From SAR116 cluster bacterium (GTDB taxonomy: Bacteria; Pseudomonadota; Alphaproteobacteria; Puniceispirillales; Puniceispirillaceae), in NCBI GenBank assembly GCA_004212735.1, contig SHBD01000005.1, forward strand, positions 106,189-170,188: a stretch of 64,000 nucleotides of DNA. The letters are read 5' to 3'. This document shows positions 43,109 through 51,688 of this stretch, in pieces. The translations under genes were made by a program, and so were the position numbers. The notes under the pieces are model-generated. The model was given only the letters and a program-made list of their open reading frames with translations, was not told the origin of the DNA and did no database searches. The number at the start of each line of letters is the position of its first letter. The first letter of the stretch is position 1.

Positions 43109-45067
43109 ATGATTGCCGAACTCGGCCATTTCGCATTGATCCTTGCCTTTGTGACCTCGCTGCTGGTGTCGGTGGTGCCGCTGGTCGGGGTGGCGCGCGG
43201 CAATGCGGCGCTGATGCAGCTTGCGGTGCCGGCGACTTTGGTCATGACAGGCGGCGTTCTCATCGCCTTTGCCGCACTTGTCTGGGCGTTTGTGACCTCG
43301 GATTTCTCGGTTGCCCTTGTGACAAGTCACTCGCATTCGGCAAAGCCATTGATCTACAAGATTTCCGGAACATGGGGCAATCATGAGGGCTCCCTGCTGC
43401 TATGGATCGTCATATTGGTGAGCTTTGCCGCCATCTTGACATTTAGCGGTAGAGCCATGCCGATGGTCCTGAAAACCCGCACCCTAGCCATTCAGGGCAT
43501 TGTCAGTGCTGCGTTTCTTGCGTTCTCGCTGTTTACCTCCAACCCCTTTGCCAGATTGTCACCGGCACCGCTTGACGGCAATGGATTGAACCCGGTGTTG
43601 CAGGACCCGGGGTTGGCCCTGCACCCGCCAACGCTTTACATCGGCTATGTCGGGCTGTCGATGGCTTTCTCCTTTGCCGTTGCCGGCCTGCTTGATGGCC
43701 GGATTGACCGTGCCTGGGCGATCTATGTGCGGCCGTGGATCACCGCGGCCTGGTGTGCCCTGACCATCGGCATCGCGCTTGGCAGCTGGTGGGCCTATTA
43801 CGAGCTTGGCTGGGGCGGTTGGTGGTTCTGGGACCCGGTGGAAAATGCCTCGCTGATGCCGTGGCTGGCGACAACGGCGCTGATCCATTCGGTGAGTGTG
43901 GTTGCCGCCCGGGGGATTTTCAAAAGCTGGACGGTGCTGCTTGCCATTCTGGCATTCTCGCTGTCGCTTGTTGGCACTTTTATCGTCCGCTCAGGCTTGT
44001 TGACCTCGGTTCACAGCTTTGCCAGCGATCCGGCCCGTGGCGTTTTCATTCTTGGCATTCTGCTGTTTGCAATCGGCATTCCACTGGCGTTGTTTGCCTG
44101 GCGCGGACCCCAATTGACCAATGATGGCGATTATCAGCCTGTCAGCCGGGAATTTGGCCTTCTGGTGAATAATTTTCTGCTGACAGCGGCAACCATTGTC
44201 GTGCTGATCGGCACGTTCTACCCCCTTGGGCTGGAGATGGTCAGCGGCGCACGGATCACTGTCGGCCCACCCTATTTCGATGCCACCTTCAACCCGATCA
44301 TGGGAGTGCTGGTCCTGGCAATGGCCTTTGGTCCGGTGATGGCGTGGCGGCGCGGTACGCTGCCGGGGCTTCGCCTTGTCGCCAGCAGTGCGATCGTGGC
44401 GGCACTGGCAGCGGTGCTTGCCGGGTTGGCGCTTGTCACCGGCATCTCGCTCGCCGGACTTGCCGGGATCGGGATGATCGCCTGGTTGGGCGGCGGCATT
44501 CTGGCCGATATGGTCCACCGGATGAGACGCACCCACCATGTAGGGTTTGGCGCCCGCCTTGGGGCGATCCAGCTGCCGGTCTGGGGCATGTGGTGTGCCC
44601 ATCTTGGGATGGTGGTGTTTCTGCTTGGGGCCCTGGGCAACGGTCTGTTCGCATCCGAGGCTGTGGTCCGGGCGAAACCGGGTGATGTGATTGATCTTGC
44701 CGGTAATGAGATTACCTTTGCCGGCATCGAGGCGCGGCAGGGGCCAAATTATGTGACCTCTACGGCGATGCTTGATCTCAGGCGTGATGGTCAGTTGCTG
44801 GCGCGGCTGGAGCCAGAAAACCGGCTTTACACGGCAGAGCGGCAAACAACGACAGAAGCGGCGATCCGGCCCCGGCTGAGCGGTGACGATTACGCCGTGC
44901 TGGGTGATGGTGATGCGCAGATGGGCTACACCCTGCGGCTTTATCATAAACCCCTTGTGAGCTGGATCTGGGCCGGGGCCGGGCTGATGGCGCTTGGCGG
45001 ATTTCTGGCAGCGATCGGCAGGGCACGGCGGCCGCAACGCATTGCCGAACTGGACGCCCCGACATGA
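43109..45067 (+). CDS. ccmF: Cytochrome c-type biogenesis protein CcmF (heme lyase subunit)
   Basis: About 652 residues, polytopic. Works with CcmH to attach heme to apocytochrome c in the periplasm. The tryptophan-rich WWD domain is seen in WAYYELGWGGWWFWDPVENA, and HSHSAKPLIYKISGTWGNHE and GPPYFDATFNPIMGV are family signatures. The start at MIAELGHFAL has AAGAGG upstream; an upstream in-frame start is unlikely. The stop overlaps the ccmG start (ATGA), indicating translational coupling. Confidence 0.96.
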   Translation: MIAELGHFALILAFVTSLLVSVVPLVGVARGNAALMQLAVPATLVMTGGVLIAFAALVWAFVTSDFSVALVTSHSHSAKPLIYKISGTWGNHEGSLLLWIVILVSFAAILTFSGRAMPMVLKTRTLAIQGIVSAAFLAFSLFTSNPFARLSPAPLDGNGLNPVLQDPGLALHPPTLYIGYVGLSMAFSFAVAGLLDGRIDRAWAIYVRPWITAAWCALTIGIALGSWWAYYELGWGGWWFWDPVENASLMPWLATTALIHSVSVVAARGIFKSWTVLLAILAFSLSLVGTFIVRSGLLTSVHSFASDPARGVFILGILLFAIGIPLALFAWRGPQLTNDGDYQPVSREFGLLVNNFLLTAATIVVLIGTFYPLGLEMVSGARITVGPPYFDATFNPIMGVLVLAMAFGPVMAWRRGTLPGLRLVASSAIVAALAAVLAGLALVTGISLAGLAGIGMIAWLGGGILADMVHRMRRTHHVGFGARLGAIQLPVWGMWCAHLGMVVFLLGALGNGLFASEAVVRAKPGDVIDLAGNEITFAGIEARQGPNYVTSTAMLDLRRDGQLLARLEPENRLYTAERQTTTEAAIRPRLSGDDYAVLGDGDAQMGYTLRLYHKPLVSWIWAGAGLMALGGFLAAIGRARRPQRIAELDAPT

Positions 45068-45639
45068 CGGAGCAGAGCACCAATGAGGCACGGCGGACAG
45101 GCCCAAAACTGTCTTTCATCCTGCCGTTGATCGGCTTTCTGATCCTTGCTGGCTTTGCCGCCGCCGCCCTGTTTGCCACCTTGTCGGGAAGCCGTAACCC
45201 GGCGCAGCTGCCGTCTGTTCTGATCAGCAAGCCAGCACCCGCCACCCCGGTTCCCCTGTTGGATAATGGGTTGGGCACACTTGATCTGGCGGATTTTGCC
45301 GGCGAGCCTTTGCTGGTCAATTTCTTTGCCAGCTGGTGCGCCCCCTGCCGGGCAGAGGCACCGGCGCTGGCGCTGCTTGCCGAAGGCGTGACCGTGATCG
45401 GCATCGCCTATAAGGACAAGCCAGCAGATACCAGCGCTTTTCTCACCCAATTTGGCAATCCGTTCTCGGCCATCGGCGTTGACCGTGATGGCAGGCTGGG
45501 CTTTGCCTGGGGTGTCTATGGTGTGCCTGAAAGCTATGTGATTGGCAGCGATGGCACGGTTCTGCTGCGCCATGCCGGACCGATTGACCGGCGGGTGCTT
45601 GATGAGGTGGTGATGCCAGCGATCAAGGACGCACGATGA
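45064..45639 (+). CDS. ccmG: Thiol:disulfide interchange protein CcmG/DsbE
   Basis: 191-residue membrane-anchored periplasmic thioredoxin that keeps the apocytochrome heme-binding cysteines reduced. One N-terminal helix (SFILPLIGFLILAGFAAAAL), then the redox centre FFASWCAPCRAEAPAL and the cis-Pro region YGVPESYVIG. Overlaps ccmF by four bases and ccmH by four bases. Confidence 0.95.
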   Translation: MTEQSTNEARRTGPKLSFILPLIGFLILAGFAAAALFATLSGSRNPAQLPSVLISKPAPATPVPLLDNGLGTLDLADFAGEPLLVNFFASWCAPCRAEAPALALLAEGVTVIGIAYKDKPADTSAFLTQFGNPFSAIGVDRDGRLGFAWGVYGVPESYVIGSDGTVLLRHAGPIDRRVLDEVVMPAIKDAR

Positions 45640-47333
45640 AACCGGTATTGCGCAGTTGTGGCGTGATGTTTTTGCTTGCCGCAGGTATTTTTGTGGGCGG
45701 TATTTTTGGGGGGATAACGACGCCCGCCATGGCGATCACCGCCGAGGAAATGCTGGATGACCCCACGCTGGAGTCGCGCGCCCGTGAATTGTCCAAACAG
45801 CTTCGCTGTCTTGTCTGCCAGAATCAGTCGATTGATGATTCTGACGCTGAGTTGGCCCGCGATCTGCGGCGTGAGGTGCGTAGGCAGCTTATGACCGGGG
45901 CGACTGACAGTGAGATCATCGAAACGCTGCGCGGGAAATATGGTGATTATCTGTTGCTCAACCCGCCCATTTCATCCGGCACTTACATTCTGTGGCTGGC
46001 GCCGCTTGCGGTCCTCATAGGGGGGGCCGGTCTTGTTCTGGCCGCACGGCGCACACGCCGGACTGGCGCAGCCACAGGGCAAGCCCAAGAGCAATCCCAA
46101 GAGCAATCCCAAGAGCAATCCCAAGAGCAGCCGCATGAGGCAGTGGCAGGTAGTGATGACCAGGCATCTAGATCTGGCTTTGGCGCTGGTTCTGGTTCTG
46201 GTTCTGGCTCTGGCTCTGGCTTTGGCTTTGGCTCTGGCTTTGGTTACATTTATTTTGCCGGTGGTGCGCTGGTGCTGGCGGCAAGCCTTGGGCTTTATTT
46301 GATGCTGGGACGCGCCGATCTTGGCGATCAGCCGCTGGCCCAGCGTCAGGCAGAGATCGAGACCGCAGCCAAAGCCCAGAACCAGCAGGCCGAAACGCTG
46401 GCGGCGGCGCTGGCACGGGCGAAACAGCAGACAATTGATGAGCCCACCAATGTTGGCAACTGGCTGCGGCTGGCACAAGCGGCCGCCATGGCTGATGACA
46501 ATCAGACAGAGATCAGAGCGCTGACGACAGCCCGGGAGATGACCGGCGATGATGTCACGGTGAAAAGCATGCTGGCAGAAGCGCTGAGCCGTGCCGCCGG
46601 TGGCCAGATTACAGTGCCGGCGCGCACCCTCATTGCGAGTGTGCTGGCCAGCTCGCCAGACGAACCCCGTGCCCTCTATCTTGCCGGACTTGCCGCCTAT
46701 CAGGATGAAGATTATGCGCGCGCTGTCAGCATCTGGCAGAGACTGCGCACCGTGTCAGTGGATGACGCCCCATGGATGAGCCTGCTGGATGACAATATCG
46801 CCGATGCCGCCGCAGCTGGCGGTATCGACATTCCGGAGGCGCAATCCCGACCCGGACCGGACGAGGCGGATATTGCCGCAGCGGCCGAGATGAGCGATGA
46901 AGACCGCACGGCGATGATTGAGGGCATGGTCAGTGGCCTTGCCGAGAAATTGGCCGAAAATCCCGATGATGTGGAAGGGTGGCGCCGTCTTGGGCGCGCC
47001 TATGAGGTGCTTGGCAGGCCCGAGGACGCCGCCTCGGCATTGATCAGCGCCGCCAACGCCGTGCCGCAGGATATCGACCAGCAAGTCACCACTTTGCAGA
47101 TGATCGTCACAAGCGGCCTTGGCAGACAATATATCACGCCCGCATCAAGGCTGATTGAACGCGCCACATTGCTGGCCCCGGACCGGCTTGATTTGTTGTT
47201 CCTGCGTGGGCATTTCGCCAAACTCGAGGGCAGGACGGACAAAGCGCGTGAGCTGTGGCAGCGCCTGTTGGGACAATTGCCATCAGACTCACCCTATATT
47301 GATGATCTGAAGGCCGCGATTGCCGCATTATAG
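45636..47333 (+). CDS. ccmH: CcmH-CcmI fusion for cytochrome c maturation
   Basis: 565 residues. After a signal peptide, the CcmH domain has the redox motif RCLVCQNQSIDDSDA (Cys58 and Cys61), DLRREVRRQL and one helix (YILWLAPLAVLIGGAGLVLA). A linker of about 60 residues follows, built from QEQS repeats and Gly-Ser/Gly-Phe repeats, then a second helix and a CcmI-type TPR domain (NWLRLAQAAAM, PDDVEGWRRLGRAYEVLGRP). The fusion is known in some proteobacteria; the slippage-like linker is unusual. Starts inside the ccmG stop. Confidence 0.92.
   Translation: MKPVLRSCGVMFLLAAGIFVGGIFGGITTPAMAITAEEMLDDPTLESRARELSKQLRCLVCQNQSIDDSDAELARDLRREVRRQLMTGATDSEIIETLRGKYGDYLLLNPPISSGTYILWLAPLAVLIGGAGLVLAARRTRRTGAATGQAQEQSQEQSQEQSQEQPHEAVAGSDDQASRSGFGAGSGSGSGSGSGFGFGSGFGYIYFAGGALVLAASLGLYLMLGRADLGDQPLAQRQAEIETAAKAQNQQAETLAAALARAKQQTIDEPTNVGNWLRLAQAAAMADDNQTEIRALTTAREMTGDDVTVKSMLAEALSRAAGGQITVPARTLIASVLASSPDEPRALYLAGLAAYQDEDYARAVSIWQRLRTVSVDDAPWMSLLDDNIADAAAAGGIDIPEAQSRPGPDEADIAAAAEMSDEDRTAMIEGMVSGLAEKLAENPDDVEGWRRLGRAYEVLGRPEDAASALISAANAVPQDIDQQVTTLQMIVTSGLGRQYITPASRLIERATLLAPDRLDLLFLRGHFAKLEGRTDKARELWQRLLGQLPSDSPYIDDLKAAIAAL
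46083..46244 (+). repeat. Intragenic tandem repeats encoding the CcmH-CcmI linker
   Basis: Four near-perfect 12-bp units CAAGAGCAATCC (46086-46131) encode QEQS repeats. From about 46175 a TCTGGTTCTGGC-type hexanucleotide array encodes Gly-Ser and Gly-Phe repeats. Both unit lengths are multiples of three, so expansion keeps the frame. Confidence 0.92.
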
Positions 47334-47360
47334 GCCCGATCAGGGTAAAAAGTTTTGCCG

Positions 47361-47420
47361 CCCTGTCATATGCCCTTTCATATGCCCTTTCATTTGCCCT
47401 GTCATATGCCCTTTAATATG
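47361..47420. repeat. Five 12-bp units CCCTGTCATATG upstream of the PHP gene
   Basis: Units are CCCTGTCATATG, CCCTTTCATATG, CCCTTTCATTTG, CCCTGTCATATG and CCCTTTAATATG, head to tail. The CTGTCAT core looks like PHO-box half-sites, but these recur every 11 bases in real PHO boxes, whereas the period here is 12. Confidence 0.9.
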
Positions 47421-47552
47421 AATGTAACAACATTGGCGTAGTGTGTGGTGGCTTTCATATGGGCAAGGCGACCACGCTGGTGACGCGGCCAAACGTGGGT
47501 TATGCGGGAGCCATCAGGAAGCCAAAAGGACACCAAGAGGGAGTGTTTGATC

Positions 47553-48467
47553 ATGCTGCTACCACCTTTTGATCATCAGGGACGGATGCTGCGCGGCAAT
47601 CTGCATGGGCATTGCGATCATTCTGATGGTGTGCTGAGCGCCCAGCAGGTTACCGCCACCTATCGCCGTCTCGGCTATGATTTCACCTGTCTGGCCGATC
47701 ATCTATGGTCGGACAGCAGCTATGCCGCAACCAGCGTCAATGACACGCGCCATCTGGACAGTGATGATTTCGTCACCATCATATCTGCCGAGCTGCATTG
47801 TCCCGGCAAATCAATAGACAGCCATGGGCTGTGGCATATTGTGGCAAACGGGTTGCCTCTGGATTTTGCCATGGCAAGCGAGAACGAAACCGGACCCCAG
47901 ATGGTACAGAGGGCACTCGATGCCGGTGCCTTTGTGACGAGCGCCCATCCCGAATGGTACAGCCTGACCAGCGATGAGGCGGCGTCAATTGCCCATGCGC
48001 ATGCGGTTGAGATTTATAACCACACCTCCACCATTCGTGCCGCACGAGGGAGCGGCGTTGCAACAGCTGACTATCTGCTGAATTGCGGCCACCGCGCGCT
48101 GCTGACGGCGAGTGATGATTCGCATTTCGCAGTTGATGATGCCGGTGGTGGCTGGGTCATGGTTGCGGCAACGCTTGACCAGGCGGAGATTATAACAGCC
48201 CTCAAAGCGGGCCGGTATTATTCATCAAGTGGTGCCACGATCAATGAAATTGAGTTGAATGGTGATCGGGTGACGATCACCTGCAGCCCGGCGCACTCGG
48301 TGGTCATATCCGGTGCGGGCCATCAGGCGAGAGCCGAGGTCGGCACCAACATCACGAAAGCAAGCTTTGATCTTGGCAATTTCAAGTCCGACTGGTTCCG
48401 CGTCACCATTGTCGGCGCGGCGGGGTGTGCCTGGTCAAATCCCTATTGGTTGGCTGATTACCGCTAG
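47553..48467 (+). CDS. PHP-domain phosphoesterase, candidate cyclic phosphate diesterase of the C-P lyase pathway
   Basis: About 304 residues. Metal-site motifs of the PHP family: NLHGHCDHSDG, LADHLW, SAHPEWYS and DDSHFAVDDAGGG. The CehA/McbA-like PHP branch includes an enzyme (PhnPP) that opens phosphoribosyl 1,2-cyclic phosphate, the product left by C-P lyase. This window has all core phn genes but no metallo-beta-lactamase PhnP, and this gene abuts phnM (4-base overlap of 3' ends). The substitution is therefore a reasoned inference. Start at ATG 47553 with AGAGGGAG upstream. Confidence 0.75.
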   Translation: MLLPPFDHQGRMLRGNLHGHCDHSDGVLSAQQVTATYRRLGYDFTCLADHLWSDSSYAATSVNDTRHLDSDDFVTIISAELHCPGKSIDSHGLWHIVANGLPLDFAMASENETGPQMVQRALDAGAFVTSAHPEWYSLTSDEAASIAHAHAVEIYNHTSTIRAARGSGVATADYLLNCGHRALLTASDDSHFAVDDAGGGWVMVAATLDQAEIITALKAGRYYSSSGATINEIELNGDRVTITCSPAHSVVISGAGHQARAEVGTNITKASFDLGNFKSDWFRVTIVGAAGCAWSNPYWLADYR

Positions 48468-49606
48468 GCAACGCGTGCGCCACGCACCCAGACAGATGAG
48501 ATCATCGGCAGACCATCATGCACGGCAAAGCGGACAAGGTCCGCGCGCTTTTCAAGGGCAATGCGACCGCGATCATTAAAGCCTGCGGCATCGGCCGGAA
48601 CGGCGGTCACTTTGCGGATGCCAGCCGCCATATCCTGCATCGAGATGCCAAGTGTAACCGCCGCATTCAACAAAGCCGCCGGCACATAGTCAGAACTCAG
48701 AATGTCCAAAAGCCCGTCATTGGCAAGATCATGCGCCGCGACATTGCCGGAATGTGAGCCCCCCCGGATGATGTTGGGCGCACCCATCACGATGAATTGA
48801 TCATGCGCCCGGCAGGCTGTCGCAGCTTCAAATGTCGTTGGAAATTCGGCAATGGTAACCCCCTCACCGCCCGAGGCAATGACATCATCTGCCGTTGTGT
48901 CATCATGGCTTGCCAGAACAGCGCCCACCTGTTTTGCATAGGCCACGGCGGCGGCGCGGTGCTTTTCCAGATAGAGGCTCTGCAACTCTTTCAATCTGGT
49001 GAAATGCGCCTCGACACCGGCATCGTCAAAACCGTGCTTTCCCATCAGATACACACGCAGCTTTGAGGTGTCACGAAACTGCCGCTGGCCAGGCGTGTGG
49101 TCCATCAGCGAGACAAGACCGACACGGTCATGGTGTGAAAATTCATGCAGCTCCTCAACCAGCGTATCCGTGCATAGCTCGGCGCGAAGATGGATATGGT
49201 GCGACACCTTGAGAACGTGCTGACGCATCAGATCGAGAATATTATCGGCTGTCTCGCGGGCATATCGGGCATAGCCCTCGCGTTTCTGATCAGCTTCCGA
49301 GCCAACACGAAGCGCATCAAAAACCGTGGTGATGCCAGCGCCTGCCAATTCGCGGTCATGCCCCAGAACCGCAGCCCGTTTCGGCCAGCTGACGCGGGGA
49401 CGCGGGCTTAGATGACGCTCCAGATTGTCGGTATGCAGCTCAATCAAACCCGGGGCGATGTAATCACCCTCGCAATCAATCGCACCCGATGGCACGCTGG
49501 TGCCCGTGTCAACGGCGCTGATCATACCGTCGACGATCTGGATCGCACCCTGCACAACAGCATCTTCGGTGATGATTTTGGCGTTGGCGAAAACTGTTTC
49601 TGTCAT
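48464..49606 (-). CDS. phnM: Alpha-D-ribose 1-methylphosphonate 5-triphosphate diphosphatase PhnM
   Basis: 380-residue amidohydrolase that removes pyrophosphate from the ribosyl-triphosphate phosphonate before C-P cleavage. Recognised by DYIAPGLIELHTDNLERHLS, LMDHTPGQRQFRD and SSDYVPAALLNAAVTL, all typical PhnM stretches; metal ligands lie in HTDN and the later His/Asp positions. It is separate from the phnG-N operon and divergent from the DUF1045 gene, with a 189-base spacer between. Confidence 0.93.
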   Translation of the reverse strand: MTETVFANAKIITEDAVVQGAIQIVDGMISAVDTGTSVPSGAIDCEGDYIAPGLIELHTDNLERHLSPRPRVSWPKRAAVLGHDRELAGAGITTVFDALRVGSEADQKREGYARYARETADNILDLMRQHVLKVSHHIHLRAELCTDTLVEELHEFSHHDRVGLVSLMDHTPGQRQFRDTSKLRVYLMGKHGFDDAGVEAHFTRLKELQSLYLEKHRAAAVAYAKQVGAVLASHDDTTADDVIASGGEGVTIAEFPTTFEAATACRAHDQFIVMGAPNIIRGGSHSGNVAAHDLANDGLLDILSSDYVPAALLNAAVTLGISMQDMAAGIRKVTAVPADAAGFNDRGRIALEKRADLVRFAVHDGLPMISSVWVRGARVA

Positions 49607-49795
49607 AATAATGTCACTTCTCTATGATCCACGGCTGGTCTATGATTTATGGCGGGGACAGTATGGTTTTTATGTTTCACTTTGGTTAAACCGGCGTTCA
49701 TCTCTTAACTTTAATCTATTGCCTGTTATCTCTTGTTTATAACCTCGGGGTTATAATCTCGGGGTTGTTATCTCGGGGTTGGGGGGAGTCCAAAA
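49607..49795. promoter_or_regulatory. Divergent phnM / DUF1045 promoter region with 14-bp repeats
   Basis: A 189-base divergent spacer. Its right end carries three 14-base units CTCGGGGTTATAAT, CTCGGGGTTGTTAT and CTCGGGGTTGGGGG (49744-49785), the last merging into the G-rich ribosome site of the DUF1045 gene. Confidence 0.6.
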
Positions 49796-50494
49796 ATGAG
49801 CCGAGAATTTGTCCGCCATGCGTTGTATTTTCTGCCACCCAAAGGCAGCGGACTGGAAGATTTTGGCGATTCCTGGCTCGGCTGGAGCGTAACCGAAGGC
49901 AAGGTTGTTGCCCACCCCCAGATTGCCGATCTGCCCATTGCCACCCTTACCGAAAGACCCCGCAAATATGGCTTTCATGGAACACTGAAAGCACCGTTTC
50001 GCCTCGCTGACGGGGTGCGTGAGAGCGACCTCATCACCACGGCGACAGCTCTTGTAAGCTCGATACCAGCTTTTGAGATGCCGGCCCTGCAGATCGCCAG
50101 ACTTGGATCGTTCCTTGCCCTTGTAGCACAGCAGCCGAGTGCGGAACTGCAACAGCTTGCCAGCAGCCTCGTCCGGGAACTGGACCCCCTGCGCGCACCA
50201 CTGAGCGATGCCGAGCTTATGCGCCGGCGCAGTGCCGGCCTGACCCCAGCGCAGGAGATATTGCTGACAAAATGGGGCTATCCTTACGTGATGGATGAAT
50301 TTCGCTTTCATCTGACGCTGAGCGGTAAATTGCAGGCAGACGAGTTGCAGAACCTCAAATCCATTTTGCAAAGCCATATATCGCACCTCACCCAGACACC
50401 TGTCCGCGTCGATGATGTTGGCCTGGTTGGAGAGGCAGAGGACGGGCGCTTTCATCTCATTCGCCGCCTTCCTCTCGCCGCTGCAAAGAGGTAA
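49796..50494 (+). CDS. DUF1045 phosphonate-associated 2H phosphoesterase-like protein
   Basis: 232 residues. Two H-x-T/S motifs, GFHGTLKAPF (about residue 61) and FRFHLTLSG (about 168), define the 2H phosphoesterase fold, which hydrolyses cyclic phosphates or 2'-5' bonds. The family is repeatedly found in C-P lyase operons, but the reaction is not firmly known; a repair or bypass role on cyclic ribose phosphates is plausible. The 3' end overlaps that of the convergent phnN by 38 bases. A strong G-rich site precedes the ATG. Confidence 0.85.
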   Translation: MSREFVRHALYFLPPKGSGLEDFGDSWLGWSVTEGKVVAHPQIADLPIATLTERPRKYGFHGTLKAPFRLADGVRESDLITTATALVSSIPAFEMPALQIARLGSFLALVAQQPSAELQQLASSLVRELDPLRAPLSDAELMRRRSAGLTPAQEILLTKWGYPYVMDEFRFHLTLSGKLQADELQNLKSILQSHISHLTQTPVRVDDVGLVGEAEDGRFHLIRRLPLAAAKR

Positions 50495-51014
50495 CGAAGC
50501 TGGCAACGCTGGTGGTCAGCGCGCCATCATTGTTGATGATCTCGGCCGTTTCATCGGTGAAATCAACCTGTCGCTGCAGTCGTTGGGCAATCTCGGATGC
50601 TGTTTCGCGGCCTCTCTTATGAAGGCGTTCTGCAAGCACATCTGGCGAGACGGAAATCACAAACACCCGCAAATTCGGATAGATCTGCCGCATCGCCGGC
50701 ACAGCAGCGCGTGATCCATTGAACAGGACGGTCGCGCCCGACCGGACAAGGGGCAGCACACTGACCGGCACGCCGTAGGAGAGGCCATGCGCCTGCCAAT
50801 GGAACAGGAAATGCCCGGCCTGCTGCAGCGCGGCAAAATCAGTGTCTGTAACGCTGTCATAATCCTCAGAGTCATTGTGGGTGGGCCGGGTGATCAGCCG
50901 GCGTGCCAGATGCACCTTTGGCATCGCCGCCGCAACACCGCGCATCACCGCATCCTTGCCAGCACCTGACGGACCGAGGACGCAGACAAGTTGGCCCGGG
51001 GTGCAAGCCATCAT
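50457..51014 (-). CDS. phnN: Ribose 1,5-bisphosphate phosphokinase PhnN
   Basis: 185-residue P-loop kinase (guanylate-kinase-like) that makes PRPP from ribose 1,5-bisphosphate, recycling the sugar after C-P lyase. Walker A GPSGAGKDAV lies near the N-terminus, followed by RLITRPTHNDSEDYDSVTD. Starts with ATGATG overlapping the phnL stop; the last gene of the operon. Confidence 0.93.
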   Translation of the reverse strand: MMACTPGQLVCVLGPSGAGKDAVMRGVAAAMPKVHLARRLITRPTHNDSEDYDSVTDTDFAALQQAGHFLFHWQAHGLSYGVPVSVLPLVRSGATVLFNGSRAAVPAMRQIYPNLRVFVISVSPDVLAERLHKRGRETASEIAQRLQRQVDFTDETAEIINNDGALTTSVASFVTSLQRREEGGE

Positions 51015-51685
51015 GCGGCAGCAAACTGACTGACGTCAATTTCCCTGTCACACACCGCCTCACGGGCGGCATGATCATGAAAAATCCCGATGATGGCACA
51101 GCCGCGCTGTTTTGCGGCGTCGATCATATCAAGAACGGTTTGCCGGTTCGTCGCATCGAGGCTTGCCGTTGGCTCATCAAGCAGCAGGGCCGGATAATCA
51201 TAGGCAAATCCCCGCGCGATATTCACGCGTTGCTGTTCACCGCCAGAAAAGGTCAGGGGCGACAGATCCCACAATGTTTCGGGAATCCGCAACCGCCGCA
51301 GCAAATCGCGAGCATGTTTATCCGCAGCGGTGGCATCATGGCCGGCCTGAATCATCGGTTCGGCAACAACCCGCGTTGTCGGCACGCGAGGCAGTACCCG
51401 CAGAAACTGCGTCACATAGCCAAGCGTTGTCCGCCGCAATTCAAGGATAGTGCGCGGGTCAGCGGCAACTATTTCGGTGCCCCCTACGCTGATGCTGCCG
51501 GTCTGGGCCAGATAATTGCCATAGATCAACCGCAGCACCGTCGATTTTCCCGACCCACTCTCGCCAGTCAGGGCGACACATTCACCCGGCTGCACGGCAA
51601 AACCAACATTGGCCACAACCGGGATTTCCGCCTGCTGCTGTGTATGAAGATGAAATGTCTTTGATAGTTGGGCGATTTCAAACAT
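51011..51685 (-). CDS. phnL: PhnL, ABC-type ATPase of the C-P lyase complex
   Basis: 224 residues. Walker A GESGSGKST, signature FSGGEQQRVNIARGF and Walker B LLLDEPTASLD are intact. Despite the ABC fold it is not a transporter: PhnK and PhnL bind the PhnGHIJ core. QFLRVLPRVPTTRVVAEPM is a PhnL-specific stretch. Ends within the phnN start and begins three bases after phnK. Confidence 0.95.
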   Translation of the reverse strand: MFEIAQLSKTFHLHTQQQAEIPVVANVGFAVQPGECVALTGESGSGKSTVLRLIYGNYLAQTGSISVGGTEIVAADPRTILELRRTTLGYVTQFLRVLPRVPTTRVVAEPMIQAGHDATAADKHARDLLRRLRIPETLWDLSPLTFSGGEQQRVNIARGFAYDYPALLLDEPTASLDATNRQTVLDMIDAAKQRGCAIIGIFHDHAAREAVCDREIDVSQFAAA

Positions 51686-51688
51686 GGT

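Noticed and set aside
43991..45106. 371-codon open frame on the minus strand
   Set aside because: Antisense to ccmF; composition-driven, no family resemblance.
47361..47420. True PHO box
   Set aside because: The period is 12 bases rather than 11 and the array fits the general repeat habit of this genome; kept only as a low-score finding.
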